The notes: generated by a model from the sequence alone, not told the origin. 64,000 nt of DNA from Paramicrobacterium agarici (GCF_002563955.1 NZ_PDJE01000001.1:2108001-2172000); one strand, 5' to 3'. Shown: positions 30,526-41,027, counted from the first letter of the stretch. Program-made: numbers and translations.

Positions 30526-31140
30526 TCAGAAGATGTGCGCGATGACATCGAGTCGGAGCTGCGCGAGAACCGCGATAAGGACGAAGATCACGAGCGTGAT
30601 GAGCGGCGTCCAGCCGATGAGCGCCGAACCGACGGAACGTGCGCGTGTGCCCCTACCGAACGCGCCGAGCCGCAGCACGTGGAATGTGACGGCGAGGAAC
30701 GAGGGGATCATCATCGACCACGTCAGCATGCACCACGGGCACAACGAGCTGATCACGTAGATGCTCTGAGTGATGAACCAGGCAACGAGACACGCGCCGA
30801 AGAGGAAGCCGGCCCACAGGGCCAGCCAGAACCACCGGGGAAAGCGAGCACCGGCGAGCAGTGCGACGCCGATGACCACGGGAACGACCCAGCACGTGAG
30901 CCCGATGATCGGGTTGGGAAATCCGAAGACGGCACCCTGCTCAGACGCCAGGTTCGTGCTGCATCCGACGAGAATGTTGAAGTCGCAGCCCAGCTTCGCA
31001 TCGGGGTTCTCGAGCTGAATGAACTTGTCGAGTGTGAGCGCGAAGGCCGCAATCCACCCGACAACACCCGCAATGATGAGAAAGATCGCGAGCGGAACAG
31101 GTCGGGCATTGTCCACGGTGGCGTCTCGCGTCTCGGTCAC
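30526..31140 (-). CDS. Vitamin K epoxide reductase family membrane protein
   Basis: 204 residues with four to five membrane helices. VKOR proteins use menaquinone to reoxidise periplasmic DsbA-like oxidoreductases, so driving disulfide formation. The redox pair CPWC is Cys134/Cys137 and the partner cysteines are Cys52 and Cys60 (GCDFNILVGC). GTG 31140 is chosen because it gives normal length. No strong Shine-Dalgarno precedes it; a CATAAT hexamer 7 bases upstream suggests a leaderless transcript. Confidence 0.88.
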   Translation of the reverse strand: MTETRDATVDNARPVPLAIFLIIAGVVGWIAAFALTLDKFIQLENPDAKLGCDFNILVGCSTNLASEQGAVFGFPNPIIGLTCWVVPVVIGVALLAGARFPRWFWLALWAGFLFGACLVAWFITQSIYVISSLCPWCMLTWSMMIPSFLAVTFHVLRLGAFGRGTRARSVGSALIGWTPLITLVIFVLIAVLAQLRLDVIAHIF

Positions 31141-31438
31141 ACTCGGGATTATGGCACAAGCCGCTGTGTCGGCGACCCATGCGGCGGTTCGCGGAGTAAC
31201 GTGCGATAATGGCACAGTCGTCAGGCGAACCGCGCTTCGTCTCTCGGCAGATAAAGGCTTATTGGGCACAGACCGCCCAGTGTTGTAGTTCGGTCGGAGT
31301 GACCGAGGGTTTGCGATCAGAGCGACAAGCCGATCGCGAGCGACAGAAGTGTGGAGGAGTTCGCTGAGGCGCATCTTCCCTATGAGAGTTCCCGAATGGA
31401 TAGCGCGGCTGTCCGTTCGGTCGAGGAGTGCACCAGAG
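31141..31438. other. Divergent intergenic region of VKOR gene and rne
   Basis: About 300 bases without a gene. It contains AT-rich -10-like hexamers in both directions (CATAAT toward VKOR; GATAAT at about 31205 toward rne). The long rne leader could hold autoregulatory structure, as in other bacteria, but none can be shown by eye. In-frame upstream starts for rne (31349, 31382) fall in this stretch. Confidence 0.4.
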
Positions 31439-33673
31439 ATGGTGGAAAAAGAGAACACGACAGTGCCCGTCGACCCGGTCGACGAGGAAACCGAGACACA
31501 GAATTCGCAGGATGCTGCCGCAGACGACGCAGCGAGAGACAGAGATGCGGCTCCGGCTCCCGCACCGCGCGAGCCGAGCCCCAGCGACGCCGGGGAGACG
31601 CCCCAAGACGCGACGCTCGATGCCGCGGCTGAGGAACAAGCACCTGCGGCCCCTCTGACGACCCAGCTCATCTTTCAAGCGCCCGACATCAAGCCGCTGC
31701 CTCCACGTCCGAAGCACGATGAGCGCGAGAGCGGCGACGAGGGCGGAGCCAGGCGGCGCTCTCGACGCCGTCGCGGCGGCGACCAGGACGGGTCCGACGC
31801 AGAGCCCATCACCGAGCCTCAGAAGGTCAAGGGATCAACGAGGCTTGAGGCGAAGAAGCAGCGCCGTCGTGACGGCCGAGACGCAGGACGCCGTCGCTCG
31901 GTCGTTACCGAAGCAGAGTTTCTCGCGCGGCGCGAGTCGGTGGATCGCAAGATGATTGTGCGCTCGAAGAAGGGCCGCATTCAGATCGGCGTTCTCGAGG
32001 ACGACGTGCTTGCAGAGCACTACGTGGCTCGATCGCAGGAGTCGTCGCTCATCGGAAACGTCTACCTTGGTAAAGTGCAGAACGTGCTGCCGAGCATGGA
32101 GGCCGCGTTCGTCGACATCGGGCGTGGCAGAAACGCCGTTCTGTACTCGGGTGAAGTGGACTGGGATTCTGTCGAGACGGGCAACCAGCCACGACGCATC
32201 GAGCTGGCTCTCAAGCCGGGCGATAAAGTGCTCGTTCAGGTGACGAAAGACCCCGTCGGACACAAGGGCGCGCGGCTCACCAGCCAGGTTTCCCTGCCCG
32301 GCCGTTACCTCGTGTATGTGCCCAACGGGTCCATGAACGGAATCTCGCGCAAGCTCCCCGACACCGAGCGCGCACGCCTCAAGAAGATCCTCAAGGCGAT
32401 CCTTCCTGAGAACGCCGGCGTGATCGTTCGCACAGCAGCCGAAGGTGCAACAGAAGAGCAGCTGACGCGCGACGTGAACCGGCTGACCTCACAGTGGGAG
32501 TCGATCCAGAAGCAGGTAGAGAACGGGCACGCTCCCGCGCTGCTTCACTCGGAGCCCGACCTGCTCATCAAGATCGTGCGCGACGTATTCAACGAGGACT
32601 TCCACAACATGGTCATCTCGGGGTCGGACGCCAAGCAGACGATCGAGAAGTACCTCAGCCAGGTTGCCCCTGATCTTCTCGACCGTGTCGAGAACTACGA
32701 CGGCGGCAAGGACGTCTTCGACGAGTACCGCATCACCGAGCAGATCGAGAAAGCACTCGACCGCAAGGTCTGGCTGCCGAGCGGCGGATCGCTCGTCATC
32801 GATCGAACCGAGGCGATGACCGTCGTCGACGTGAACACGGGAAAGTTCGTCGGCTCCGGGGGCAACCTCGAAGAGACCGTGACGAAGAACAACCTTGAAG
32901 CGGCAGAAGAGATCGTTCGCCAGCTTCGCCTTCGCGACATCGGCGGGATCATCGTCGTCGACTTCATCGACATGGTGCTCGAGTCGAATCGAGACCTTGT
33001 TCTGCGCCGCCTCGTGGAATGCCTCAGCCGCGACAGGACGAAGCACCAGGTCGCCGAAGTCACTTCGCTCGGGCTCGTGCAGATGACGCGGAAGAAGCTT
33101 GGGCTGGGCCTGCTGGAAACGTTCAGCGAGGCGTGCGAAGCATGCGCCGGGCGGGGCGTCGTCGTGCATCACGAGCCCGTGGCGAAGCACCGCGGCTCTG
33201 GTTCCGACAACGGCGGCCGAAAGCGTCGTGGCAACAACGGTTCGTCGCACGGCAACGGCCAGCACTCATCCAAGGCAGTCGGCGCCGCGCACTCGATCAC
33301 CGACGACGCGAAGAAGGCGCTCTCGCAGATCGCCGCCAGCACGATTCACGCAGAATCCGAGCCGAGCGAGAAGCCGGCCGAACCAGCATCCGTTGTCGAA
33401 TCGATGTCAGAACCCGAGCCCAAAGCTGAGCAGCCAGCAGACGAGTTGAGTGACTCGGTAGCGATTCTCGACATTCCCATTGAGCCTGCTCAGCGCTCGT
33501 CGCGCCCGATTGACAAGCGCGAGGCGGAGGACCTGCTCGGCTCTGTTCTGGACTCCCTTCCCGAGCCCAAGAAGCCAGGACAGGGGCGCAATCGATCGCG
33601 CCGCGTAACGACCGCGGCATTGACCGGAACGCCCGTCACGACGAACGACGAGCCCGATTCAGCAGAATCCTAG
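31439..33673 (+). CDS. rne: Ribonuclease E/G family endoribonuclease
   Basis: 744 residues from the ATG at 31439, with AGGAG upstream. The N-terminus is acidic and low-complexity, followed by a basic Arg-rich linker (GGARRRSRRRRGGD). The S1 RNA-binding domain includes GNVYLGKVQNVLPSMEAAFVDIG. The catalytic DNase I-like domain has the metal site IVVDFIDM, and the zinc-link cysteines are in CEACAGRG. The C-terminus is again low-complexity. This central catalytic core between disordered arms is the actinobacterial RNase E layout. It matures rRNA and starts mRNA decay. Confidence 0.94.
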   Translation: MVEKENTTVPVDPVDEETETQNSQDAAADDAARDRDAAPAPAPREPSPSDAGETPQDATLDAAAEEQAPAAPLTTQLIFQAPDIKPLPPRPKHDERESGDEGGARRRSRRRRGGDQDGSDAEPITEPQKVKGSTRLEAKKQRRRDGRDAGRRRSVVTEAEFLARRESVDRKMIVRSKKGRIQIGVLEDDVLAEHYVARSQESSLIGNVYLGKVQNVLPSMEAAFVDIGRGRNAVLYSGEVDWDSVETGNQPRRIELALKPGDKVLVQVTKDPVGHKGARLTSQVSLPGRYLVYVPNGSMNGISRKLPDTERARLKKILKAILPENAGVIVRTAAEGATEEQLTRDVNRLTSQWESIQKQVENGHAPALLHSEPDLLIKIVRDVFNEDFHNMVISGSDAKQTIEKYLSQVAPDLLDRVENYDGGKDVFDEYRITEQIEKALDRKVWLPSGGSLVIDRTEAMTVVDVNTGKFVGSGGNLEETVTKNNLEAAEEIVRQLRLRDIGGIIVVDFIDMVLESNRDLVLRRLVECLSRDRTKHQVAEVTSLGLVQMTRKKLGLGLLETFSEACEACAGRGVVVHHEPVAKHRGSGSDNGGRKRRGNNGSSHGNGQHSSKAVGAAHSITDDAKKALSQIAASTIHAESEPSEKPAEPASVVESMSEPEPKAEQPADELSDSVAILDIPIEPAQRSSRPIDKREAEDLLGSVLDSLPEPKKPGQGRNRSRRVTTAALTGTPVTTNDEPDSAES

Positions 33674-33682
33674 GATGCTCCG

Positions 33683-33946
33683 TCAGCGGTCCCGCGCCCG
33701 CACGCGGAGACCGCTGGCGATGAGTCTGCGGGTCAGCTCATGTGCGCTGACCCGGGATGCGCCCGCGGCGACCACCTCGTCGTAGCGCGCCTCGGGGACG
33801 TCGTAGTGGTCGATATCGAAGCTTCGAGAGGGTAGGCCGAGTTCTGTCGCGAAGCGTCGCAGCTCGGCTATTGATGTGTCGCTCACGAGATGCGACCATG
33901 TTGTTCCGTGCGCCGGCCACATGGGTGGATCGATCAAGAGGGCCAT
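33683..33946 (-). CDS. DUF4031 domain protein
   Basis: 87 residues from the ATG at 33946, opening MALLIDPPMWPAHGTTWSHLVSD, the DUF4031 signature. Small cytosolic protein of unknown biochemical role, widespread in actinobacteria. Convergent with rne, with a gap of only nine bases. An ATG three codons upstream is an alternative start. Confidence 0.85.
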   Translation of the reverse strand: MALLIDPPMWPAHGTTWSHLVSDTSIAELRRFATELGLPSRSFDIDHYDVPEARYDEVVAAGASRVSAHELTRRLIASGLRVRARDR

Positions 33947-33979
33947 GCACGTCATTCTAGGAACACGCTCGTGGTCCAT

Positions 33980-34009
33980 TTGTCGAAACTCCGGTCGATG
34001 CAGTAAAGT
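33980..34009 (+). promoter_or_regulatory. Probable promoter of rplU-rpmA
   Basis: TTGTCG (33980-33985) and TAAAGT (34004-34009) are 18 bases apart, about 145 bases before rplU. The transcribed leader between them and the gene may carry control by ribosomal proteins; no structure is proven. Confidence 0.5.
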
Positions 34010-34155
34010 TGATCGTTGGTGACTGGCTTATCCTGTGTCACCACCATGGTTTTCTGACAGGCACACCTCCATTCCCGCTGGGTATGTCTGGAGCAGTGAC
34101 TTTTCCTTTGACAGACAAGCGGAGCTTTCGCTCCACAGAGAAGTAGGTACTCCAA

Positions 34156-34464
34156 GTGGTTTACGCAGTTGTGCGCGCCGGTGGTCGGCAGGAGAAGGTC
34201 GAGGTCGGCACCATCGTCACGATGGACCGTGTCCAGGCAGACAAGAACGGCAACGTCGAGCTGCCCGCCGTGCTGCTGGTTGACGGCGACACAGTCACCA
34301 GCGACCAGAAGTCGCTTGCCAAGGTCAAGGTCACCGCCGAGGTTCTCGGTGATCTGCGCGGTCCGAAGATCGTCATCCAGAAGTTCAAGAACAAGACCGG
34401 TTACAAGAAGCGCCAGGGCCACCGTCAGGAGCTCACGCGCGTCAAGGTCACCGGCATCAAGTAA
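34156..34464 (+). CDS. rplU: 50S ribosomal protein L21
   Basis: 102 residues from GTG 34156 after AGAAGTAGG. Opening [14 protein letters not shown] and closing [18 protein letters not shown] are the L21 signature; it binds 23S rRNA. First gene of the rplU-rpmA pair preceding obg. Confidence 0.97.
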   Translation: MVYAVVRAGGRQEKVEVGTIVTMDRVQADKNGNVELPAVLLVDGDTVTSDQKSLAKVKVTAEVLGDLRGPKIVIQKFKNKTGYKKRQGHRQELTRVKVTGIK

Positions 34465-34484
34465 GGCATCGAGGAGAAAACGAG

Positions 34485-34742
34485 ATGGCACACAAAAAGG
34501 GTGCGAGCTCCACTCGCAACGGTCGTGACTCGAACGCGCAGCGCCTCGGTGTGAAGCGCTTCGGTGGCGAGACAGTCAACGCGGGCGAAATCATCGTTCG
34601 CCAGCGCGGAACGCACTTCCACCCAGGCGTGAATGTCGGTCGTGGCGGAGACGACACGCTGTTCGCTCTGTCGAACGGTGCGGTCGAGTTCGGTAGCAAG
34701 GGTGGACGCCGGGTCGTCAACATCGTTTCGGCCGACGCGTAG
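34485..34742 (+). CDS. rpmA: 50S ribosomal protein L27
   Basis: 85 residues, opening [20 protein letters not shown]; the N-terminal arm reaches the peptidyl-transferase centre. No cleavable N-terminal extension (as found in Firmicutes) is present. It lies 20 bases after rplU with a GAGGAG ribosome site and is followed by a strong terminator. Confidence 0.98.
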   Translation: MAHKKGASSTRNGRDSNAQRLGVKRFGGETVNAGEIIVRQRGTHFHPGVNVGRGGDDTLFALSNGAVEFGSKGGRRVVNIVSADA

Positions 34743-34758
34743 TCGACAAGCTATTCAC

Positions 34759-34788
34759 AGAAGGGGCGGGCGTATGCCCGCCCCTTCT
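34759..34788 (+). terminator. Terminator after rpmA
   Basis: A perfect 13-bp GC-rich stem (34759-34771 with 34776-34788) closes on a GTAT tetraloop. The obg gene downstream has its own ribosome site CGAGGAGG. Confidence 0.9.
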
Positions 34789-34835
34789 GCCATTTCCGGC
34801 ACGATTGATAGCGGAACAGATCCGAGGAGGACACA

Positions 34836-36350
34836 GTGGCGACGTTCGTCGATCGCGTGACGCTGCACGTCAGTGCAGGTAAAGGTGGCAACGGCTGTGT
34901 TTCTGTACGCCGCGAAAAGTTTAAGCCACTCGCCGGGCCCGACGGTGGAAACGGTGGCAACGGCGGAGATATCGTTCTTGAGGCTGATCCCCAGGCGACG
35001 ACGCTTCTCACGTACCACCGCTCGCCCCATCGCACGTCCGAGAATGGCGGATTCGGCATGGGCGACCTCAGGCATGGGGCGGCGGGCGAAGAACTCGTTC
35101 TGCCCGTGCCCGTGGGCACCGTCGTCAAGGACGCCGACGGCGAGACGCTCATCGACATGACTGAACCAGAAACGCGCTTCGTCATCGCCCGCGGCGGCTA
35201 CGGGGGACTGGGGAACGCTGCACTCGCGTCGACGAAGCGCAAGGCACCCGGCTTCGCGCTTCTGGGCACACCGGGTCAGTCGGGTGACATCACCCTCGAG
35301 CTCAAGACAATTGCGGACGTCGCGTTCGTGGGGTACCCGTCTGCAGGCAAATCGAGCCTGATCGCGGCGATTTCCGCGGCGAAGCCGAAGATCGCGGACT
35401 ATCCCTTCACGACGCTGCACCCGAACCTCGGCGTCGTGCAGGCCGGCCAGCACCGCTATACCGTCGCCGACGTTCCCGGCCTCATCGAGGGTGCAAGCGC
35501 TGGACGCGGGCTCGGTCTCGAGTTCCTCAGGCACGTCGAGCGTTGCGCGGCGCTTCTGCACGTTATCGACTGTGCGACCCTCGAGCCCGGACGCGACCCC
35601 GTGAGTGATCTTGAGGTGATTGAAAGCGAACTCGCTGCATACCCCGTGCCGGACGGGCAAGTTCCTCTGCTCGAGCGTCCGCGACTTGTCGCACTCAACA
35701 AGATCGACGTTCCAGAGGCGCGGGAACTGGCAGAGTTCGTGCGTCCGGATCTTGAAGCACGGGGCTATCGGGTATTCGAGATCTCAACGGCGAGTCACGA
35801 GGGTCTCAAAGCACTCACCTACGCGCTCGGTGAGGTCGTACACGAACACCGTGAGGCCGTCCGGGAACTCGAGGAACACGCGCCCCGCATTGTGATGACG
35901 CCGAAACCCGTTAACCGCAAACCGTTCGACATCGTTGTCGAGGGCGGGACATACGGGAACGTCTACAGGATTCTCGGTGAGAAGCCGGAGCGCTGGGTCC
36001 AGCAGACCGACTTCACCAACGATGAGGCCGTCGGCTACCTGGCCGACCGGATCGCAAAGATCGGAATCGAAGATGCGCTATTCGCCGCGGGTGCTGTCGC
36101 CGGATCAACCGTGGTCATCGGGCCCGGAAAGGGCGTCGTGTTCGATTGGGAGCCCACTCTCACATCGACGGCAGAGCTCATGACCTCTCCGCGAGGAACG
36201 GACGCGCGCTTCGATCAGAACGTCAGGCCCACCCGCGGGCAGCGTCGCGACGCGTACTACGATCGAATGGACGCCAAGACCGCGGCGCGCGAAGAACTCG
36301 AGAGCGAGCGTGAGGCAGGGCTCTGGTCGGAGGACGAGCCGGAGCGATGA
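34836..36350 (+). CDS. obg: Obg-family GTPase
   Basis: 504 residues. Essential GTPase in 50S ribosome assembly and stress signalling. The N-terminal glycine-rich Obg fold is residues 1-158, G1 motif GYPSAGKSS is at 166-174, G3 DVPGLIEG and G4 NKID follow, and the C-terminal OCT domain begins near residue 360. The C-terminal charged tail is actinobacterial. Its stop overlaps the proB start by four bases. Confidence 0.97.
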   Translation: MATFVDRVTLHVSAGKGGNGCVSVRREKFKPLAGPDGGNGGNGGDIVLEADPQATTLLTYHRSPHRTSENGGFGMGDLRHGAAGEELVLPVPVGTVVKDADGETLIDMTEPETRFVIARGGYGGLGNAALASTKRKAPGFALLGTPGQSGDITLELKTIADVAFVGYPSAGKSSLIAAISAAKPKIADYPFTTLHPNLGVVQAGQHRYTVADVPGLIEGASAGRGLGLEFLRHVERCAALLHVIDCATLEPGRDPVSDLEVIESELAAYPVPDGQVPLLERPRLVALNKIDVPEARELAEFVRPDLEARGYRVFEISTASHEGLKALTYALGEVVHEHREAVRELEEHAPRIVMTPKPVNRKPFDIVVEGGTYGNVYRILGEKPERWVQQTDFTNDEAVGYLADRIAKIGIEDALFAAGAVAGSTVVIGPGKGVVFDWEPTLTSTAELMTSPRGTDARFDQNVRPTRGQRRDAYYDRMDAKTAAREELESEREAGLWSEDEPER

Positions 36351-37132
36351 TCACAACACGCGCAGACATCAGTCGCGCACGGCGCATCGTCGTCAAAGTC
36401 GGCTCGTCGTCCATCAGCGGTGTGAACAGCGGACAGATCGAACCTCTCGTCGACGCGCTGGCCGCGGCCCATTCCAATGGCATCGAGGTGATCTTGGTCT
36501 CCTCTGGGGCCATCGCCACAGGCATGCCCTACCTGGGGCTCGAAAGCAGACCGGAAGACCTCGCCACGCAGCAGGCTGCGGCCGCTGTCGGCCAGAACGT
36601 GCTCGTGTACCGGTATCAAGACAGTCTCGACCGCTATGGAATCGTGGCGGGGCAGGTCTTGCTGACCGCTGGCGACCTTGACGACCCCAACTCCCGGAGC
36701 AACGCCCAGCGGGCGGTGGACCGGCTTCTCAGCCTTCGAATTCTGCCGATCGTCAATGAGAACGACACCGTCGCGACCCACGAGATCCGCTTCGGCGACA
36801 ACGACCGACTTGCAGCACTCGTTTCAACGCTCATCGGTGCCGACGCAATGGTGCTCCTGAGCGACGTCGACGCGATCTACACCCGTCCCCCCGAAATTCC
36901 GGACGCGGAGCGCATCAGCCTCGTCGCGCCGGGGGAACAGCTGTCAGGAGTCGAATTCGGTGAAGCGACGCGAAACGGCGTCGGCACGGGAGGCGCGTCG
37001 ACGAAGGTCTCCGCCGCACGGCTCGCGGCTGCGCGAGGCACCGGTGTGCTCGTCACTTCGGCGTCTCGCATCAGCGCCGCCCTGAGCGGTGCCGATGTCG
37101 GTACGTGGTTCGCGCCACATTTGAACGAGTGA
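36347..37132 (+). CDS. proB: Glutamate 5-kinase (short form without PUA domain)
   Basis: 261 residues. First step of proline synthesis: ATP-dependent phosphorylation of glutamate. The amino-acid-kinase fold is shown by [26 protein letters not shown] and GTGGASTKV. At 261 residues it lacks the C-terminal PUA domain of the E. coli enzyme (about 367), a common short form. ATGA overlap with obg; proA follows 25 bases later, forming a proline unit. Confidence 0.95.
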   Translation: MITTRADISRARRIVVKVGSSSISGVNSGQIEPLVDALAAAHSNGIEVILVSSGAIATGMPYLGLESRPEDLATQQAAAAVGQNVLVYRYQDSLDRYGIVAGQVLLTAGDLDDPNSRSNAQRAVDRLLSLRILPIVNENDTVATHEIRFGDNDRLAALVSTLIGADAMVLLSDVDAIYTRPPEIPDAERISLVAPGEQLSGVEFGEATRNGVGTGGASTKVSAARLAAARGTGVLVTSASRISAALSGADVGTWFAPHLNE

Positions 37133-37157
37133 TAATGCGCCTGGCTAGAATCGGGGC

Positions 37158-38423
37158 ATGACCGACACCCGAACTGGCGCTATCGTTCGCTCACGCCTCG
37201 AGGATGCACGCCGCGCCTCACGCGCGCTTGCTCTAGCCACGGGCAGCCAGCGCGAAGCGGCGCTTGAGGCCATAGCCGTGGCCATCGAGAGCGACGTCGA
37301 AGGAATCCTGTCGGCAAACGAGCGCGATATCGTCAGGGGGCGAGAGAACGGCCTCGCGCCCGGCCTGCTTGATCGGCTTCGACTCGACGAGAACCGGATC
37401 GCGGCTCTCGCGGAATCGGTCCGTCACATCGCAGCGCTCACCGATCCGGTTGGTCAAGTGGTGCGCGGAAGCCGGCTCGAGAACGGCGTTCGCATCGAAC
37501 AGGTGCGGGTTCCGTTCGGAGTCGTCGGCGCGATCTACGAAGCGCGACCGAATGTCACCGTCGATATCGCGGCTCTCGCGCTGCGCAGCGGCAACGCCGT
37601 CGTGCTGAGAGGCGGCTCTGCGGCGATCGAGAGCAACACTCGTCTCACAGAGGTCCTGAGACGGGCGCTCTCGGCCGCGGGTCTCCCGGCGCACGTGATC
37701 CAGTCGATTGACGACTTCGGACGTGAGGGCGCGACAGAGCTCATGCGCGCTCGAGGTCTCGTCGACGTGCTTATTCCGCGAGGGAGCGCAAGTCTTATCA
37801 ACACCGTCGTCTCAGAATCGACAGTGCCCGTCATCGAGACAGGCGCAGGCGTCGTGCACGTGTACGTCGACGCCGACGCAGACGCCGCGACGGCGGCATC
37901 CATCGTGGTCAATGCAAAAGCTCAACGCCCGAGTGTCTGCAATGCGGCTGAGACGGTGCTCGTCCACCGGGATGCCGCTGAGAGAGTGCTTCCCGCGCTT
38001 CTCGAGAAGCTTCGCTCAGCCGGTGTGACCGTGCGCGGCGACGACGAGGCTCGAGCGTACTCGCCGGCGATCGAGCCGGCAGCGGCCGACGAGTGGTCCA
38101 CGGAGCACCTGGATCTCACGCTCGGAATGCGCATCGTGGACTCCCTTGATGACGCACTCGAGCACATCGCGATGTATTCCACGCATCACACGGAATCGAT
38201 TGTGACGAACAGTGTGCGCAACTCCGAACGGTTTCTCGCGGAGGTCGACTCCGCCGTGGTCATGGTCAATGCGTCGACGCGCTTCACCGACGGAGGCGTC
38301 TTCGGATTCGGTGCCGAGGTCGGCATCTCTACACAGAAGCTGCATGCGCGGGGACCGATGGGCCTCACCGAGTTGACGAGCACGAAATGGCTCGTGCGCG
38401 GCGACGGACAGGTGCGCGGCTGA
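37158..38423 (+). CDS. proA: Gamma-glutamyl phosphate reductase
   Basis: 421 residues. NADPH-dependent reduction of glutamyl phosphate to glutamate semialdehyde, the second proline-synthesis step. Aldehyde-dehydrogenase fold with FGVVGAIYEARPNVT and the catalytic cysteine in AQRPSVCNAAET. Length is normal and the gene directly follows proB. Confidence 0.96.
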   Translation: MTDTRTGAIVRSRLEDARRASRALALATGSQREAALEAIAVAIESDVEGILSANERDIVRGRENGLAPGLLDRLRLDENRIAALAESVRHIAALTDPVGQVVRGSRLENGVRIEQVRVPFGVVGAIYEARPNVTVDIAALALRSGNAVVLRGGSAAIESNTRLTEVLRRALSAAGLPAHVIQSIDDFGREGATELMRARGLVDVLIPRGSASLINTVVSESTVPVIETGAGVVHVYVDADADAATAASIVVNAKAQRPSVCNAAETVLVHRDAAERVLPALLEKLRSAGVTVRGDDEARAYSPAIEPAAADEWSTEHLDLTLGMRIVDSLDDALEHIAMYSTHHTESIVTNSVRNSERFLAEVDSAVVMVNASTRFTDGGVFGFGAEVGISTQKLHARGPMGLTELTSTKWLVRGDGQVRG

Positions 38424-38472
38424 CCTGTAGACTGGTCGTTGGTGGCGCGAAGTCACGAGAAACGGAGAGAAC

Positions 38473-38709
38473 ATGTCGTTTGCGACGATCCTGATGGCCG
38501 AGTCTGAGCACGTAGTCAACGAGCTGCCGATGCCCAGCATCATGTTCGGCGTACTCGCGCTCGTCGTGTTCCTCTTCCTCGGCGTCATCACGTTTACATA
38601 TCGTGACGTCGCAAACCGCCACAGCCACAAGACCGGTTCCGCACCGACGGCGCACACGTACGACACTCCCGGCGATGACACTCACCACGAGGCGCACACG
38701 TCAGAGTGA
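38473..38709 (+). CDS. Small single-pass membrane protein, function unknown
   Basis: 78 residues. One membrane helix (about 22-43, [19 protein letters not shown]) and a His/Thr-rich hydrophilic C-terminus. Start follows CGGAGAG. Its stop overlaps the nadD start by four bases. Its placement between proA and nadD looks conserved in Microbacteriaceae, but no family name is certain. Confidence 0.7.
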   Translation: MSFATILMAESEHVVNELPMPSIMFGVLALVVFLFLGVITFTYRDVANRHSHKTGSAPTAHTYDTPGDDTHHEAHTSE

Positions 38710-39308
38710 ACACAGCCAGTGCGTCGCGGCCCCGAATCGGGGTGATGGGCGGAACGTTCGACCCGATTCACAACGGTCACCTCGTTGCCGCAAGCGAGGT
38801 CGCACACTCGTATGACCTCGACGAAGTCATCTTCGTGCCGACGGGGCAGCCATGGCAGAAGTCTCACGTCAGCGAGAGTGAGCACCGCTATCTGATGACG
38901 GTTGTTGCCACCGCCGCGAACCCGCAGTTCACGGTCAGCCGCGTAGACATAGAGCGCGCGGGCCTGACGTACACGATCGACACGCTCCGTGACCTCAAGC
39001 GACAACGACCGGACTCCGACCTGTTCTTCATTACGGGCGCCGACGCGATCGCGCAGATCTTCAGCTGGAAGGACCACTCTGAGCTGTTCTCGCTCGCGCA
39101 CTTCGTGGCTGTGAGTCGTCCGGGACATACCTTAAACATTTCTGGATTGCCGGCCGAGCACGTAAGCTTGTTGGAAGTTCCGGCACTTGCGATCTCGTCG
39201 ACGGATTGCCGAAGCCGGGTCAGCAGGGGACATCCCGTGTGGTATCTGGTTCCGGATGGTGTCGTGCAGTACATCACGAAGTATCATCTGTATCGGAGTA
39301 GTGAATGA
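38706..39308 (+). CDS. nadD: Nicotinate-nucleotide adenylyltransferase
   Basis: 200 residues from a GTG. Adenylates nicotinate mononucleotide in NAD synthesis. The nucleotidyltransferase motif [11 protein letters not shown] near residue 16 and the late ISSTDCRSR motif are present. Overlaps the next gene (ATGA), part of the nadD-membrane protein-rsfS unit. Confidence 0.95.
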   Translation: MNTASASRPRIGVMGGTFDPIHNGHLVAASEVAHSYDLDEVIFVPTGQPWQKSHVSESEHRYLMTVVATAANPQFTVSRVDIERAGLTYTIDTLRDLKRQRPDSDLFFITGADAIAQIFSWKDHSELFSLAHFVAVSRPGHTLNISGLPAEHVSLLEVPALAISSTDCRSRVSRGHPVWYLVPDGVVQYITKYHLYRSSE

Positions 39309-40336
39309 CCTCGTTATCTGACGAGCAGCCACTCTCACGGCGACAACGACGCGAGAGGATGCGCGCTCAGCAGGCGCACGACAGCGTTCTGCAGTCTCAG
39401 GGTTCGTCTGAGCCCGACGACGCAGAAGCTGACGCGCCCGACGCTACACGTGATGCTGCGAATGAGACAGCGGATGCCGCGTCGGTGCCGACCGCGGACG
39501 ATGACCAGATTCACGCAGAACAAGCGGCCGCGGACACCTCTGAGAGTCCGGGCGAGAAACGCGTTCTGACGCGACGCGAGTTGCGAGCATTGAGGGCTGA
39601 GACCGGATCGACGGCCATCGTCACACCAGAGACCTCGCGAGGCGTCGATGTTCCCGCAGCCCCAGCGTCACCTGCCGGCGCCCAGGGCTCGCCGGAAGCG
39701 CAGCAGAAGAAGTCTGCTCCCGCTGGCCGTGCAGACAAGAGCCACAACGCGGAGCGGCCATCAGCAGCGAAGGCGAGTCCCGCAGTCAGCTCCGGGCAGA
39801 GCGGGGAGACCGCTTCGCAGGGTCGGAGCGACGCGCAATCACGGCCTCAGCTGTCGCCGGCCTTCAGCGCAGGCGTTCGAGACGACAAGCGTCCCGCCGA
39901 CAGCGCAGCACGCGCTTTTGACACTCTCGTGGCCCCCGAAGCGCGCGGCTCCGACGCCTTTACGACATCAAGCGTGCTGATCCTGCCCGGTGCGCCGAGC
40001 ACGCCGCCCAAGGCTCCTGCCTCGGGGACCGGCGAGATTCTGGTTACCGGATCGGTCGACCTTCCCCGGTCCGCTTCACAGGATCGTCCCTCGTCTACAG
40101 ACCACTCCGAGATCGATTCTGGCAGCGACAACAGCGCAGAGTCGCCCGCGACAGCCGGGACGCCCGTGTCGGCAACTCGTGCCGTCAGCACCCACGCGGT
40201 GAGTCGCGACGTGATCACGCCTCCCACGAAGGCGTCGAACTCGAAACTGCTCATGATCCTCGCGATCACGGCCGGTGTGCTCTGTGTTGCCGTCATCGGT
40301 GTCGTCATCGTGGGACTCATGACGGGATCCTTCTAA
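39305..40336 (+). CDS. Membrane-anchored low-complexity protein, function unknown
   Basis: 343 residues. Residues 1-20 are basic ([13 protein letters not shown]), then a long acidic, Ala/Ser/Pro-rich disordered region, and a single C-terminal membrane helix (about 315-340, [25 protein letters not shown]). Such proteins commonly sit between nadD and rsfS in Microbacteriaceae. Topology suggests a cytoplasmic disordered domain tethered to the membrane. Function not known. Confidence 0.7.
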   Translation: MTSLSDEQPLSRRQRRERMRAQQAHDSVLQSQGSSEPDDAEADAPDATRDAANETADAASVPTADDDQIHAEQAAADTSESPGEKRVLTRRELRALRAETGSTAIVTPETSRGVDVPAAPASPAGAQGSPEAQQKKSAPAGRADKSHNAERPSAAKASPAVSSGQSGETASQGRSDAQSRPQLSPAFSAGVRDDKRPADSAARAFDTLVAPEARGSDAFTTSSVLILPGAPSTPPKAPASGTGEILVTGSVDLPRSASQDRPSSTDHSEIDSGSDNSAESPATAGTPVSATRAVSTHAVSRDVITPPTKASNSKLLMILAITAGVLCVAVIGVVIVGLMTGSF

Positions 40337-40364
40337 TGCTCGAGAGAAAGAAGCTACAGGCCAC

Positions 40365-40733
40365 GTGACAGCTACTGACGAAACACGTTCCCAGGTCCAG
40401 ATCGCGGCGGCCGCTGCGCAGAGCGTCGGGGCCGAAGATCTTGTGGCGCTCGACGTGTCACAGCAGCTTCCGTTCGTCGATGCCTTTCTGATCGTCACGG
40501 GGCGCAGCGAACGCAATGTCGGTGCGGTCGCGGATGCTGTCGAAGAGAAGCTCGGAGAAGCAGGCACACGCGTCGTCCGCCGTGAGGGACGCGCGGAAGG
40601 CCGCTGGGTGCTCATCGACTTCGGTGACATCGTCGTGCACGTGTTCCATCCCGAGGAACGCGACTACTACTCCCTTGAGCGACTGTGGAGGGACTGCCCG
40701 GTCATTTCGCTCGAGGAGGCGCTGGCACAGTAG
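40365..40733 (+). CDS. rsfS: Ribosomal silencing factor RsfS
   Basis: 122 residues from GTG 40365. Binds L14 and blocks subunit joining when nutrients are scarce. Family motifs VALDVSQQLPFVDAFLIVTGRSERN and a C-terminal DIVVHVFHPEERDYYSLERLW are intact. Downstream of nadD, as usual. Confidence 0.95.
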   Translation: MTATDETRSQVQIAAAAAQSVGAEDLVALDVSQQLPFVDAFLIVTGRSERNVGAVADAVEEKLGEAGTRVVRREGRAEGRWVLIDFGDIVVHVFHPEERDYYSLERLWRDCPVISLEEALAQ

Positions 40734-40805
40734 CTCCGTGCGCCGCGATTTTTTATCGTACGTGCCGATGTAGTAGAGTATGGGAGTTGCTTCGGTGACA
40801 GTTAT

Positions 40806-40881
40806 GGGTCTGTGGCGCAGCTGGTAGCGCACCTGCATGGCATGCAGGGGGTCAGGGGTTCGAGTCCCCTCAGATCCACCA
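40806..40881 (+). tRNA. tRNA-Ala(GGC), integration target
   Basis: Acceptor GGGTCTG pairs with CAGATCC (one G-U); anticodon stem CCTGC/GCAGG encloses ATGGCAT, giving anticodon GGC; T loop GGTTCGAGTCC; encoded CCA. Its 3' half (from 40841) is the left copy of the 52-bp attachment repeat, so the island restored a complete tRNA on integrating. Confidence 0.94.
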
Positions 40882-40892
40882 AAAGCCCTGGT
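40841..40892 (+). repeat. Left attachment repeat (attL), 52 bp
   Basis: Identical over 52 bases to 58849-58900. It spans the 3' part of tRNA-Ala (anticodon arm to CCA) plus the first half of its terminator. Confidence 0.93.
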
Positions 40893-40914
40893 AAGCATTG
40901 CTTTCCGGGGCTTT
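40882..40914 (+). terminator. Terminator after tRNA-Ala (left, hybrid)
   Basis: AAAGCCCTGG pairs with CCGGGGCTTT (one G-U pair). The left arm is in the attachment repeat; the right arm comes from the island and differs by one base from the chromosomal version at 58890-58923. Confidence 0.7.
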
Positions 40915-41027
40915 AGGTTTTCGGTCTGGACCCGGAGAGGCCGAAAATGGTCCGGCTCTATTGCTACGGAACTTGCTCTTCTTCAGGAAAGTTACCGCCG
41001 ACGGCAGCGAGCTCGCATAGAGCGGCC

